DNA of 64,000 nt from Acidaminobacterium chupaoyuni (GCA_047936785.1 CP176394.1); one strand, 5' to 3'. Positions 42,209 through 52,086 are shown, counted from the stretch's first letter. Translations and numbers: made by a program. The notes: a model not told the origin generated them from the sequence alone.

Positions 42209-44074
42209 ATGGATGCTTATCCGCTGCTTTCGCATATATCTTTTCCGCATGATGTGAAAAAGCTTTCTGATGAACAGTTGCTTTCGCTTTGTGCGGAGAT
42301 TCGACTGTTTTTGATCTCGAGCCTTTCCAAAACAGGGGGGCATTTGGCTTCAAATTTAGGCATTGTAGAAATTGCAACAGCGATCGAAAGCGTTTTTTCC
42401 TCACCCGATGATAAGATCATTTATGATGTGGGGCATCAATGCTATGTTCATAAATTGCTCACAGGCCGACAGGATGGCTTTGCTCAACTGCGCCAGTTCG
42501 GCGGCATGAGCGGATTCCCGCGCCCCGATGAAAGCCCCTATGACGCATTTATCGGCGGCCATGCCTCCATGTCGATTTCGGCGGCGCTTGGCATGGCGCG
42601 TGCGCGCACATTGAAACACGAAGAGAACCATGTGATCTGTGTGATCGGTGACGGCGCGTTAACGGGCGGCATGGCCTATGAAGCTCTCAATGATGCCGGC
42701 CAGTCGGGCGAACCGATCATCGTCATTTTCAACGATAACGAAATGTCTATCAGCCACAATGTGGGCGCGCTGTCGACACGGCTTTCAAAAATTCGTATCC
42801 GCCCGCAATATATTCGTTTGAAAGGCCGCGTAAAAAAGACTTTCCGCCGATTTTCATGGGGCGAAAAGGCAATCGCACAGCTTTCAGCTTTTAAGCGGCG
42901 CATTCGAACCTCGATTTTAAAGGAAACGATTTTTGAATTGATGGGCTTCAATTATTGGGGACCTGCCGATGGCAACGATTTAAAAACCGTAAAGTATTTG
43001 CTATCCGAAGCAAAAAAGCTCAATGCTCCCGTGGTTTTGCATTTTAAAACGACAAAAGGCAAGGGATATAAACCTTCTGAAGATAATCCGGGCTATTTTC
43101 ATGGCGTTTCGGCGTTTCATGTCGATACCGGTATGCCTATGAAAAACCCCAGCCGCACCTTTTCTTCGGTCTGCGGCGGGGTATTGACTGAACTGGCCGA
43201 AGAAAACCAGGCGATCTGCGCCGTGACCGCAGCAATGAAAAGCGGCACAGGCTTATCCTGCTTTGCGCAGGAATATCCCAAACGCTTTTTTGATGTGGGC
43301 ATTGCGGAAGAACACGCGGTGACCATGTGCGGCGGGCTTGCCGCGGCGGGGATGCAGCCTGTCTGCGCCATTTATTCCACCTTTTTGCAGCGCGCATATG
43401 ACCAGATGATCCATGATGTAGCCATCAGCAGGCTGCCCGTTACTTTATGCGTCGATCGTGCGGGCCTCGTGGGGGAAGACGGCGAGACCCATCAAGGAAT
43501 GTTTGATGTGCCATACTTAATGACCATTCCTTATTTTAAAGTTTATTCACCCTCTTCGTTTGCCGAAGAAAAGCATATTCTGACTGAGGTGACAAAACAT
43601 CCGCAGGGCCCGGCCGCCATTCGCTATCCCCGCGGCGGTGAGCAGAAATTCACTGCCGATACTTTTGATGCACCGGTCAGCGTGATCAAAGCAGGGCGCG
43701 ATTTCACCATCATTACCTATGGCATCATGGTAAACGAAGCTCTGGCGGCAGCTGAACTTTTGGAAGCAGACGGTATTTCCACGGAAATAGTAAAGCTGAA
43801 CTGCTTGAACCGCTTTGACGATGATGCTGTTTTGACATCCGTCAAAAAAACAAAGCATGTTGTGATTTTAGAAGATTGCTGCGATCAGGGCTGCCTTGGC
43901 GAAAAGATTGAGGCCGCTTTCACAGAAGCGAAAATAATGCCCGAATATTCGGCAAGATATAATTGCGGAAACCGGTTTTTGCCGGCCGGAAAAATCAGCG
44001 AACTTTATCAGCTTTGCGGAATCGATGGCAAAAGTGCCGCGAAACGCATACAGGAGGCCTATAAGCGTGGTTGA
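42209..44074 (+). CDS. dxs: 1-deoxy-D-xylulose-5-phosphate synthase
   Basis: Dxs makes DXP from pyruvate and glyceraldehyde-3-phosphate with thiamine diphosphate, the entry to the MEP pathway. The 621-residue protein has VGHQCYVHKLLTGR near residue 75, GGHASMSISAALGMA near residue 113, ThDP-binding VIGDGALTGGMAYEALNDAG near residue 150, and the catalytic Glu in FFDVGIAEEHAVT near residue 365. The usual GHSST near residue 115 is GHASM, a mild change. It starts 3 nt after oapA. Confidence 0.97.
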   Translation: MDAYPLLSHISFPHDVKKLSDEQLLSLCAEIRLFLISSLSKTGGHLASNLGIVEIATAIESVFSSPDDKIIYDVGHQCYVHKLLTGRQDGFAQLRQFGGMSGFPRPDESPYDAFIGGHASMSISAALGMARARTLKHEENHVICVIGDGALTGGMAYEALNDAGQSGEPIIVIFNDNEMSISHNVGALSTRLSKIRIRPQYIRLKGRVKKTFRRFSWGEKAIAQLSAFKRRIRTSILKETIFELMGFNYWGPADGNDLKTVKYLLSEAKKLNAPVVLHFKTTKGKGYKPSEDNPGYFHGVSAFHVDTGMPMKNPSRTFSSVCGGVLTELAEENQAICAVTAAMKSGTGLSCFAQEYPKRFFDVGIAEEHAVTMCGGLAAAGMQPVCAIYSTFLQRAYDQMIHDVAISRLPVTLCVDRAGLVGEDGETHQGMFDVPYLMTIPYFKVYSPSSFAEEKHILTEVTKHPQGPAAIRYPRGGEQKFTADTFDAPVSVIKAGRDFTIITYGIMVNEALAAAELLEADGISTEIVKLNCLNRFDDDAVLTSVKKTKHVVILEDCCDQGCLGEKIEAAFTEAKIMPEYSARYNCGNRFLPAGKISELYQLCGIDGKSAAKRIQEAYKRG

Positions 44075-44870
44075 AAAACAAAGATTAGACACTTTATTGG
44101 TTGAAAAAGGTTTTGAAAGTTCAAGAGAACGGGCCAAAGCCATTATTATGAGCGGCATTGTTTATGTTAACAATCAAAAAGTAGATAAAGCAGGGTATTT
44201 CTGCGAACCGGAGGATGTGATTGAGGTTCGCGGCAGCACAATGCCTTATGTCAGCCGCGGCGGCTTGAAAATTGAAAAGGCGCTGGCCTATTTTCACTAT
44301 GACCCCACAGATAAAGTGGTCATCGATGTGGGCGCCTCAACGGGTGGGTTCACCGATTGCCTCTTGCGCAACGGCGCCAAAAAAGTATATGCTGTAGATG
44401 TGGGATATGGCCAACTGGCTTGGTCTGTGCGAACAGATCCCCGTGTCGTGGTGATGGAGCGCACCAACATTCGCCATGTAAAGCCTTCAGACTTGCAGGA
44501 ACCGCCGCAGTTATCGGTGAGCGATGTTTCGTTTATTTCGCTGAAGCTGGTGCTGCCGGTGGTCAAAGAACTGCTGACCCCCGATGGCGAGGTGCTCACT
44601 CTGATCAAACCGCAATTTGAGGCGGGCCGTGAAAAAGTAGGTAAAAAAGGGGTCGTGCGCGAAAAAAGCACCCATATCGAAGTATTGCAAAACACCTTGA
44701 ATTTCGCCAAAGAATGCGGATTTTCTGTAAAGGGATTAACCTTTTCACCCATTACAGGGCCGGAAGGGAATATCGAATTTTTAGCGTGGCTTTCAGTTCA
44801 GCCTTCAGAAGAACATTATGATATCGAAAAAACGGTAGAAGAAGCGCATGAATGCATGAGGAAAGTATAA
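44067..44870 (+). CDS. tlyA: TlyA family rRNA 2'-O-methyltransferase / S4-domain protein
   Basis: The 267-residue protein has an S4 RNA-binding domain (1-60, RLDTLLVEKGFESSRERAKA) and an FtsJ-type methyltransferase with SAM motif DVGASTGGF (86-94) and KPQFEAGREKVGKKGVVRE near residue 190. The B. subtilis counterpart is YqxC. GTG 44067 is chosen because AGGAGG lies 9 nt upstream. It overlaps dxs by 8 nt and nadK by 1 nt. Confidence 0.95.
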   Translation: MVEKQRLDTLLVEKGFESSRERAKAIIMSGIVYVNNQKVDKAGYFCEPEDVIEVRGSTMPYVSRGGLKIEKALAYFHYDPTDKVVIDVGASTGGFTDCLLRNGAKKVYAVDVGYGQLAWSVRTDPRVVVMERTNIRHVKPSDLQEPPQLSVSDVSFISLKLVLPVVKELLTPDGEVLTLIKPQFEAGREKVGKKGVVREKSTHIEVLQNTLNFAKECGFSVKGLTFSPITGPEGNIEFLAWLSVQPSEEHYDIEKTVEEAHECMRKV

Positions 44871-45727
44871 TGAATAAGGTTTTCATCTTCCCTAATTTCA
44901 CAAAAAGCGATACCACCGCCGTAACGGAAAGCGCTGTGCATGCCTTTTATGAGCTTGGGTTTTCCGTTTATTTAGAAGAGGAATCCCGCGAATATCTTTC
45001 GGCGGCGGTGCAGAAAAAATGCGGGTTCTTCCCGTATGCTTCCTGTCTTGAAAAATGTGAATTTATCACAGTTATCGGCGGCGACGGCAGCATTTTGCGC
45101 ATCGCTACCGATGCCGCGCGCAATCAAAAGCCTATTTTGGGCATCAACACGGGGAAAGTCGGTTTTATGAGCGAGCTTGACCCCCACGAATTGATTTATT
45201 TGCGTGATCTGGTGAAGGGGAATTATACCATTGACAGCCGCATGATGCTGGATGCAACGATTTTGCGGGGGAATAAAACGCTTTATCACGCCCCGCTTTT
45301 GAATGACGCCGTCATCACAAAAGGCACCTTGGTCCGTCTTATCAATATCGATGTGAGCATCAACGGAACGCGCACCACCGCGCTGCGCGGGGATGGCATT
45401 ATTGTTTCAACGCCCACAGGCTCCACAGCCTATACGCTTTCGGCGGGCGGGCCGATCATTGAACCCAACGCCAACTGCATCGCAGTGACCCCGATCTGCG
45501 CCCATGAACTGGGGGCAAAGCCTTTTGTGGTTTCCGACGACCGCAAAATTGAAATTTTAGCCGGCACTTCGGAAAACCCGGCGTTTTTCTCGCCCGACGG
45601 CGCGGCGCCTTTAGAATTATCTCCGGCAGATATCGTGGTTTTAGAGCGCTCTCAGCTGAAAACGAAACTGATCCGCCTGAAGAATCTTGGGTTTTACGAT
45701 ATTGTTTACAAAAAACTTTCAAAATAA
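44870..45727 (+). CDS. nadK: NAD kinase
   Basis: NadK phosphorylates NAD to NADP. The 285-residue protein has the GGDGS motif (70-74), NTGKVGFMSE near residue 96, and the second motif STPTGSTAYTLSAGGPI near residue 183. ATG 44870 overlaps the tlyA stop and has GAGGAAAG upstream. It lies in the tlyA-nadK-argR-recN order common to Firmicutes. Confidence 0.97.
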   Translation: MNKVFIFPNFTKSDTTAVTESAVHAFYELGFSVYLEEESREYLSAAVQKKCGFFPYASCLEKCEFITVIGGDGSILRIATDAARNQKPILGINTGKVGFMSELDPHELIYLRDLVKGNYTIDSRMMLDATILRGNKTLYHAPLLNDAVITKGTLVRLINIDVSINGTRTTALRGDGIIVSTPTGSTAYTLSAGGPIIEPNANCIAVTPICAHELGAKPFVVSDDRKIEILAGTSENPAFFSPDGAAPLELSPADIVVLERSQLKTKLIRLKNLGFYDIVYKKLSK

Positions 45728-45745
45728 CAAACGGAGGAGGCCACT

Positions 45746-46198
45746 ATGAAGTTTCAACGACAAGCCGCCATCATTGATCTGATCAGCAACAACGAGATCA
45801 ATACGCAGGAAGAGTTGACAGAGCGGTTGAAAAAACTGGGGTATAATTCCACTCAGGCGACCATTTCCCGCGACATTAAAGAACTTCGGTTGATCAAAAT
45901 AGCATCTTCCAACGGAAATTATAAATATTCGGTTTCGGAAAGCGAAGCAGATTCAGGCTTTGTTCCGCGCGTAAAGAATATTTTCAAAGAATGCGTTATC
46001 AAAGTGGATGTGGCGCAGAATCTGGTGGTCATCAAAACCATCACCGGCATGGGCAACGCCGCGGCATTCGCTTTGGATTCCATGAAAATTTCTGAGATCA
46101 TTGGAACCGTAGCAGGTGATGATACCGTTTTAATTATTTTAAAAGATAATGAAACAGCAGAGAATTTCTTTGAGCAAACGAAGGAAATGCTCCGCTGA
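45746..46198 (+). CDS. argR: Arginine repressor
   Basis: ArgR represses arginine biosynthesis and activates catabolism as an arginine-bound hexamer. The 150-residue protein has an N-terminal winged helix (about 1-70, STQATISRDIKELRLIKI) and a C-terminal oligomerisation/arginine domain with GMGNAAAFALDSM and IIGTVAGDDTVLIILKD. ACGGAGGAGG precedes the start. No arginine biosynthetic genes are nearby. Confidence 0.97.
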   Translation: MKFQRQAAIIDLISNNEINTQEELTERLKKLGYNSTQATISRDIKELRLIKIASSNGNYKYSVSESEADSGFVPRVKNIFKECVIKVDVAQNLVVIKTITGMGNAAAFALDSMKISEIIGTVAGDDTVLIILKDNETAENFFEQTKEMLR

Positions 46199-46212
46199 TC
46201 GGAGAACTCGCT

Positions 46213-47961
46213 ATGTTGAAAACTCTGCATATTGAAAATGTAGCCATTATTGAAAAAACAGATATCGAGTTTCAAAACGGCTTCACGGTGATGACGGGCG
46301 AAACCGGCGCAGGCAAATCGATCATGATCGATGCGCTTTATGCCGTTTTGGGCGCAAGAACCAGCCGCGATCTGATTCGCCACGGCGAAAAGAAAGCGCT
46401 GATCCTTGCGCAGTTTTGCGCGCTTTCGGCCGAGGCCGCCCAATGCGCGGCTTCTTACGGCTATCCCTGTGATGAAAACGGCGAACTGCTTTTATTCCGA
46501 GAGTTTTCAGCGGATGGCCGCAGCAGCTGCCGAATCAATGGCAAGCCGGTATCGGTGAGCATTTTAAAGGCGATCGGCGCAAACCTGATCACCATCCACG
46601 GCCAGAATGACGGCATGCGGCTGCTGGATGAAAACGCCCATATTGATTATCTTGATAATTTCGGTGATTACCAAACGATAATGGATCAATATTACAAGGC
46701 CTATCAGCAGCTTTTGCAAATGAGCAAAGAACTGAAAAAGACCTTGACAAAAAAAGAAGAGTTGAGCAAAAAAGCAGATTTCTTGACATTTCAAAAGCAG
46801 GAACTGGAAAGCTCGAAGCTTCGCCGCGGCGAAATGGAAGAACTTTTGGCAAGAAGAGCACAGCTGGCCCATGCCGAAAAAATCACCTCTGCCATTGCTC
46901 AGGCAAGGCTTGTTTTTGCGGGAAATGATGAAACCGCAGGAATTTTGGGGTTATTGAAAAGCGGCGAAGATGCTTTGCTGAGCGTGAAAAACTTCCAGCA
47001 GCAATGCGGTGATTATGCCCTTCGAACCGGGGAACTTCTGACATTGGCCGGCGATTTGGAACAAGATCTGTTTTCGTTATCGGAATCAATGGAATTTTCA
47101 CAGCAGGAGCAGGAAGAAGTTGAACAGCGCTTAGATCTTCTGACACGGCTTACCCAGAAATATCATACCGATGAAGACGGCTTATTAAAGCTTTTTGATG
47201 AAGTTTCAGAGGAACTGGAGCATTTCAATCACGCTGAAAACGATATTGAAGAATTACAGACAGCCTATTCTCAAAAGAGAAACGAGGTGCAGCGGCTTTC
47301 TTCATCGCTGCATCAGGCAAGACATGAAACGGGGCTTCGCCTTGAAAAAGCCATTGAAGATCAGCTGCGCCAGCTGGATATGCCTCATGCGAAATTTCAT
47401 GTTGCCATTGCAAGCACCGCGGCAGAAGGTCATATCAAATTCACGCGGCGGGGAACGGATCAGGTGGCGTTTTTGCTGACGACCAACCCCGGTGAAGAAT
47501 TGAAACCGCTTTCTAAAATTGCTTCCGGCGGTGAACTTTCGCGCATCATGTTGGCCATCAAAAGCATTCTGGCGCAAAGCGACCCTATCGATACTCTGAT
47601 TTTTGATGAAATCGATACCGGTGTCAGCGGCCATGCGGCGAACCGTGTGGGTGAAAAATTATTTATGCTGGCGCTTCACAAACAGGTTTTGTGTGTAACG
47701 CATCTGCCGCAGATCGCGGCTTTGGGCGAACATCAATATCTGATCGAAAAACAGGTCAGCGGCGGAAAAACCACCACCGAGATCCAATTGCTTCTGTTGG
47801 ATGGAAGGATCCGCGAAATTGCCCGCATGACGGCGGGGATGAATATTACGGAACAAACTTTAAATAATGCCAGCGAAATTTTGCATATTGCCAAAGAATT
47901 TCAAGAAAAGCAGCGAGAATCCATGGGAATACCGATTGATTTAAACGGTAAATCTTGTTAA
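46213..47961 (+). CDS. recN: DNA repair protein RecN
   Basis: RecN is an SMC-like ATPase acting early in double-strand break repair. The 582-residue protein has Walker A GETGAGKS (29-36), a long coiled coil (about 155-360), and the C-terminal ATPase half with LSKIASGGELSRIMLA near residue 435 and LIFDEIDTGVSGHAA near residue 462. It is slightly longer than the usual 555-575. It closes the nusB-recN syntenic block. Confidence 0.97.
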   Translation: MLKTLHIENVAIIEKTDIEFQNGFTVMTGETGAGKSIMIDALYAVLGARTSRDLIRHGEKKALILAQFCALSAEAAQCAASYGYPCDENGELLLFREFSADGRSSCRINGKPVSVSILKAIGANLITIHGQNDGMRLLDENAHIDYLDNFGDYQTIMDQYYKAYQQLLQMSKELKKTLTKKEELSKKADFLTFQKQELESSKLRRGEMEELLARRAQLAHAEKITSAIAQARLVFAGNDETAGILGLLKSGEDALLSVKNFQQQCGDYALRTGELLTLAGDLEQDLFSLSESMEFSQQEQEEVEQRLDLLTRLTQKYHTDEDGLLKLFDEVSEELEHFNHAENDIEELQTAYSQKRNEVQRLSSSLHQARHETGLRLEKAIEDQLRQLDMPHAKFHVAIASTAAEGHIKFTRRGTDQVAFLLTTNPGEELKPLSKIASGGELSRIMLAIKSILAQSDPIDTLIFDEIDTGVSGHAANRVGEKLFMLALHKQVLCVTHLPQIAALGEHQYLIEKQVSGGKTTTEIQLLLLDGRIREIARMTAGMNITEQTLNNASEILHIAKEFQEKQRESMGIPIDLNGKSC

Positions 47962-47997
47962 ACTGAGATTGCAAAACGAAAACGGAGGGATTTTATT

Positions 47998-48933
47998 ATG
48001 CCACTGGTTACAACAAAAGAAATGTTTGAAAAAGCCTATCAAGGCGGATATGCCATCGGCGCCTTCAATGTGAACAACATGGAAATCATCCAGGGGATCA
48101 CAGAAGCCGCAAAACTTGAGAATTCGCCTGTCATCCTTCAGGTTTCTGCCGGCGCGCGCAAATATGCCAAGCATACTTATCTGGTCAAGCTGGTCGAGGC
48201 CGCTATTGCCGAAACAGGCCTGCCGATCGCGCTGCATCTGGATCACGGCGAAAACTTTGATATCTGCAAAAGCTGCATCGACGGCGGGTTTTCTTCTGTC
48301 ATGATCGACGGCAGCAAATACAGTTTTGAAGAAAACATTGAGATCACCAAAAAAGTGGTGGAATATGCCCATGCCCACGGCGTCACCGTTGAAGGCGAGC
48401 TGGGCAAGCTGGCCGGCATTGAAGATGATGTTCATGTGACCGATGAAGACGCCCAGTTTACAAACCCCGGTGAAGTGGAAGAATTCGTCACCAAAACAGG
48501 GGTTGATTCTCTGGCCATCGCCATTGGCACAAGCCACGGCGCTTATAAATTCAAACCGGGTCAGAAGCCGCGCCTTCGTTTTGATATCTTAGAAGAAGTT
48601 GCCCGCCGTCTGCCCGGGTTCCCCATTGTTTTGCATGGATCTTCTTCGGTTCCGCAGGAATATGTAAGAATGGTCAATGAATTTGGCGGAAAAATGCCCG
48701 ATGCCATTGGAATTCCCGAAGAAATGCTGCGCAAGGCTTCGGAGATGGCAGTCTGCAAGATCAATATTGATTCTGATCTGCGTCTGGCCATGACAGCTTC
48801 CGTGCGCAAACATTTATATGAACATCCCGATCATTTTGACCCCCGCCAATATCTGGCAGACGGCCGAAACAGCATCACCGAGATCGTTCGCCATAAAATC
48901 CGCGATGTGCTGGGTTCTTCCAACACACTGTAA
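47998..48933 (+). CDS. fba: Class II fructose-1,6-bisphosphate aldolase
   Basis: This zinc-dependent glycolytic enzyme splits FBP into DHAP and GAP. The 311-residue protein has the metal-binding HLDHGENFD near residue 80, VEGELGKLAGIED near residue 131, GTSHGAYKF near residue 178 and LHGSSSVP near residue 208. ACGGAGGG precedes the ATG. Monocistronic, with a terminator after it. Ketose-bisphosphate variants such as tagatose aldolase cannot be fully excluded, but the length and motifs favour Fba. Confidence 0.95.
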   Translation: MPLVTTKEMFEKAYQGGYAIGAFNVNNMEIIQGITEAAKLENSPVILQVSAGARKYAKHTYLVKLVEAAIAETGLPIALHLDHGENFDICKSCIDGGFSSVMIDGSKYSFEENIEITKKVVEYAHAHGVTVEGELGKLAGIEDDVHVTDEDAQFTNPGEVEEFVTKTGVDSLAIAIGTSHGAYKFKPGQKPRLRFDILEEVARRLPGFPIVLHGSSSVPQEYVRMVNEFGGKMPDAIGIPEEMLRKASEMAVCKINIDSDLRLAMTASVRKHLYEHPDHFDPRQYLADGRNSITEIVRHKIRDVLGSSNTL

Positions 48934-48942
48934 AAAATATCA

Positions 48943-48982
48943 CAAACCGGGAGTGACGACCGCTGCTCCCGGTTTGATTTTT
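48943..48982 (+). terminator. Terminator of fba
   Basis: AAACCGGGAG / CTCCCGGTTT stem with a 12-nt loop, then GATTTTT. Confidence 0.85.
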
Positions 48983-49005
48983 AAAAGAACAGGAGAAATG
49001 AAAAT

Positions 49006-50418
49006 ATGGCACAGGAATATAAAGAAAAATTAGAACTGTTTTTTGAAAAAAATCGTCAGCAGATGATCGAAGATATCTGCCGCCTTGTGAAGATCCCCAG
49101 CGTAGGGGCCGACCCGCTGCCCGGCAAGCCTTATGGCAAAACTGCTGCAAAAGCTTTGGAAGAAGCTTTGAAAATGGCAGAAGAAAAGGGGTTTGCCGTG
49201 AAAGATTACGATCACTATGTGGGCGCCGTTGATTTTTGCGAAGAACCCACACAGCTGGCCATTTTGGCGCATCTGGATGTTGTGCCCGAAGGCACAGGCT
49301 GGCAGGTGACCAAGCCTTATGAACCGGTGATGATCGAAAACCGCCTTTACGGCCGCGGCACATCCGATGATAAAGGCCCCGCTATCGCAGCGCTTTATGC
49401 CATGATGGCTGTGAAAGAACTGGGCATCACGCTTCATAAAAATGTGCGTCTGCTTTTGGGAACCGATGAAGAACGGGGCAGCAGCGACTTAAAGCATTAT
49501 TTCAGCATTGAAAAAGCGCCCCCGATGTCTTTTTCGCCCGATGCATGGTATCCGGTGATCAACATTGAAAAAGGCGGGCTGCACAGCACTTTCCACGCCG
49601 AATGGGCGGAAGAAACCGCTTTGCCGCGCCTGATTTCTTTGGAAAGCGGAACGACCGGCAATATTGTGCCGCGTGAAGGCACCGCATTGCTGGAAGGCCT
49701 GGAAAAATCTCTGGTTGCTGAACATTGCAAGGCATTTGCCGAAAAATCCGGCGTTTTATTCACTATTACAGAAGAAAACGGCAAACTTCGTATTGATGCG
49801 CTGGGAGAAGGCGCGCATGCATCCATGCCCGAAAAAGGCAAAAACGCGGCGCAGGCACTGGCCGAACTTATTGCGGGCCTGCCTTTGGCCGACAGCGCTT
49901 CTTTCAGAGCGCTAAAGAATTTTGCGGCGCTGTTCCCTTATGGCGACTATTACGGAAAATCCATCGGCGTTGCCCAACAAGATGATGTCTCCGGTGTTTT
50001 AACGCTGAATATCGGCATTTTCAAAATGGACCTCACTTCGATCAGCGGCAAAATCGACAGCAGAACTCCGATTTGCGCCAATGAGCAGAATATGTCTAAA
50101 GTGGTGGAAGCCAAGCTTGCAAAATGCGGCATCCACTTAGATACCACCGCGATGAACCCGCCGCATCATACAGATGCCGATTCGCCTCTTGTGAAAACTC
50201 TGCTGCAGATCTATGAAGAATATACCGGCAGAAAAGGGGAGTGCATTGCCATCGGCGGCGGCACTTATGTGCATCATATTGAAGGCGGCGTAGCGTTTGG
50301 CTGCGGTTTCCCCGAAGAAGACAACCATGAACATGGCGCGGATGAATTTGTGAATATCGATCAGCTTTTGCTCAGCGCCAAAATGTTCGCAGAAGCGATT
50401 ATCAAACTTTGCGCTTAA
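49006..50418 (+). CDS. pepV: Dipeptidase PepV
   Basis: PepV is a cytosolic dizinc M20 dipeptidase cleaving short peptides. The 470-residue protein has the metal-binding ILAHLDVVPEG near residue 85, GRGTSDDKGPAIAA near residue 113, and the catalytic GTDEERGSSDLKHY near residue 150. A C-terminal His ligand lies in THVHHIEGG-like TYVHHIEGG near residue 422. ACAGGAG is placed before the start. Confidence 0.95.
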   Translation: MAQEYKEKLELFFEKNRQQMIEDICRLVKIPSVGADPLPGKPYGKTAAKALEEALKMAEEKGFAVKDYDHYVGAVDFCEEPTQLAILAHLDVVPEGTGWQVTKPYEPVMIENRLYGRGTSDDKGPAIAALYAMMAVKELGITLHKNVRLLLGTDEERGSSDLKHYFSIEKAPPMSFSPDAWYPVINIEKGGLHSTFHAEWAEETALPRLISLESGTTGNIVPREGTALLEGLEKSLVAEHCKAFAEKSGVLFTITEENGKLRIDALGEGAHASMPEKGKNAAQALAELIAGLPLADSASFRALKNFAALFPYGDYYGKSIGVAQQDDVSGVLTLNIGIFKMDLTSISGKIDSRTPICANEQNMSKVVEAKLAKCGIHLDTTAMNPPHHTDADSPLVKTLLQIYEEYTGRKGECIAIGGGTYVHHIEGGVAFGCGFPEEDNHEHGADEFVNIDQLLLSAKMFAEAIIKLCA

Positions 50419-50445
50419 CAAAAAATTTATAAAACAGATTTTCTT

Positions 50446-50484
50446 AAAAAGCGGCATTCATCACAGGATGATTGCCGCTTTTTG
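50446..50484 (+). terminator. Terminator of pepV
   Basis: AAAAAGCGGCA / TGCCGCTTTTT with an inner TCATC/GATGA extension and T5. Confidence 0.85.
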
Positions 50485-50581
50485 CAAAAATGCCGCGCAT
50501 TCAGAAGATTTTAGGCCTTAATCGACCAGCGAAACTTGTGGTTTTTAAAATATTTTGGGCAAATAACAAATGCTTTTGCCA

Positions 50582-50610
50582 TTGAATGTTTGAAAGACTC
50601 GTGATACAAT
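50582..50610 (+). promoter_or_regulatory. Promoter of metK
   Basis: -35 TTGAAT (50582-50587), 17 nt, -10 TACAAT (50605-50610). Confidence 0.65.
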
Positions 50611-50616
50611 AAACAC

Positions 50617-50848
50617 AATATGTGCTCATGCTTGTCGTGGGCGTCCCTCAACATAGAATGATTCGGCTTTTTATATGAAAAAACACAGGCAGCTTCCGCT
50701 CGATTTTTGCGCTATTTTAAAATCGAGCAGTGAAATGCTTTATGTTGTTATGCAATATAAAAAGCAATCTTCTTTCGCCATTCACGATTGCGAAAGAAAA
50801 GAAAACGGCACAGCTGTTTTCTTTATAGAGAAAGAAAAGGAGAACGCC
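50617..50848 (+). promoter_or_regulatory. Structured metK leader, not SAM-I
   Basis: The predicted leader of about 235 nt shows CAACATA (50649-50655) pairing with TATGTTG (50741-50747) around hairpin GCTCGATTTT/AAAATCGAGC (50698-50728). Two further hairpins follow: TTCTTTCGC/GCGAAAGAA (50770-50798) and GAAAACGGC/GCTGTTTTC (50801-50821), the last just before the ribosome-binding site. The conserved SAM-I core is absent. No terminator-type T run is visible, so translational or stability control is more likely. Confidence 0.45.
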
Positions 50849-50851
50849 AAC

Positions 50852-52027
50852 ATGAACAAACAATTTTTCACCTCGGAATCCGTCACAGAAGGGCATCCCG
50901 ATAAAATCTGCGATCAAATTTCGGATGCTGTTTTGGATGCCATTTTAGAGCAGGATCCTCAGGCCCGCGTTGCCTGTGAAACCTGCTGCACGACCGGTAT
51001 GGTCATGGTCATGGGAGAAATCTCGACCAGCTGTTATGTAGATATTCCGCATATCGCGCGCAGCGTTGTGCTGGATATCGGCTATGATCGCGCAAAATAT
51101 GGTTTCGACGGCCAGACCTGCGCCATTATGACTTCTATCGATGAACAAAGCGGCGATATTGCCATGGGTGTAAACGCAGCTTTGGAAACCAGAACAGAAA
51201 ACGCCGAAGAAAACAACGGAGCCGGCGACCAGGGCATGATGTTCGGCTATGCTTGTGATGAGACCCCCGAACTGATGCCTTTGCCCATTAGCTTGGCTCA
51301 CCGTTTGGCCAAGCGTTTGGCACAGGTGCGCAAAGAAGGAATCTTGGATTATCTGCGCCCCGATGGCAAAACTCAGGTCACCGTTGAATATGTGGATGAC
51401 CGCCCCACACGGTTGGAAACCATCGTTATTTCGACGCAGCATGCAGAAACCGTTGCCTTGGAACAGATTCGTTCCGATTTGAAAAAATATGTGATCGATC
51501 CTATCGTTGACAGTGCAATGATGGATGATAACACAAAAATTTATGTGAACCCCACAGGCCGGTTTGTGATCGGCGGCCCGCAGGGCGACAGTGGCTTGAC
51601 AGGCCGCAAAATCATTGTAGATACCTATGGCGGAATGGCTCGGCATGGCGGCGGCGCTTTTTCGGGCAAAGACCCCACCAAGGTCGATCGCAGCGCAGCA
51701 TATGCGGCCAGATATGTGGCCAAGAATATTGTTGCCGCGGGTTTGGCGCGCAAGTGCGAAGTGCAGCTGGCATATGCCATCGGTGTTGCCCATCCTGTCA
51801 GCATCATGGTTGATACTTTCGGAACCGGCAAGATCGCCGATGAACAGATCGAAAAAATCGTTGAAAAAGAATTTGATCTGCGCCCCACCGCCATCATCCG
51901 TATGTTGGATCTGCGCAAACCGATCTATCGTCAGCTTGCCGCTTATGGCCATATGGGCAGAACCGATCTGGATGTCAAGTGGGAAAAAACCGATCGCGCG
52001 GAAGATTTGAAAAAATATTTAGCCTAA
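50852..52027 (+). CDS. metK: S-adenosylmethionine synthetase
   Basis: MetK makes SAM from methionine and ATP. The 391-residue protein starts MNKQFFTSESVTEGHPDK, the canonical opening with catalytic His. Other motifs are GAGDQGMMFGYA near residue 121 and GGGAFSGKDPTKVDRS near residue 262. AAAAGGAG lies 9-10 nt upstream. It is monocistronic behind a long structured leader. Confidence 0.98.
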   Translation: MNKQFFTSESVTEGHPDKICDQISDAVLDAILEQDPQARVACETCCTTGMVMVMGEISTSCYVDIPHIARSVVLDIGYDRAKYGFDGQTCAIMTSIDEQSGDIAMGVNAALETRTENAEENNGAGDQGMMFGYACDETPELMPLPISLAHRLAKRLAQVRKEGILDYLRPDGKTQVTVEYVDDRPTRLETIVISTQHAETVALEQIRSDLKKYVIDPIVDSAMMDDNTKIYVNPTGRFVIGGPQGDSGLTGRKIIVDTYGGMARHGGGAFSGKDPTKVDRSAAYAARYVAKNIVAAGLARKCEVQLAYAIGVAHPVSIMVDTFGTGKIADEQIEKIVEKEFDLRPTAIIRMLDLRKPIYRQLAAYGHMGRTDLDVKWEKTDRAEDLKKYLA

Positions 52028-52054
52028 GACTCCAGCTGAAGAATATCGATTGAA

Positions 52055-52086
52055 AAACCCGCCGGAAGATTTTCCGGCGGGTTTTG
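52055..52086 (+). terminator. Terminator of metK
   Basis: AAACCCGCCGGAA / TTCCGGCGGGTTT stem with T4. Confidence 0.85.

Noticed and set aside
50617..50851. A SAM-I riboswitch before metK
   Set aside because: The conserved 5' AGAGNGGNGGAG-type core and kink-turn landmarks are not present.
50945..51952. A 335-residue minus-strand frame opposite metK
   Set aside because: It is antisense to the highly conserved SAM synthetase, with no promoter or ribosome-binding site.
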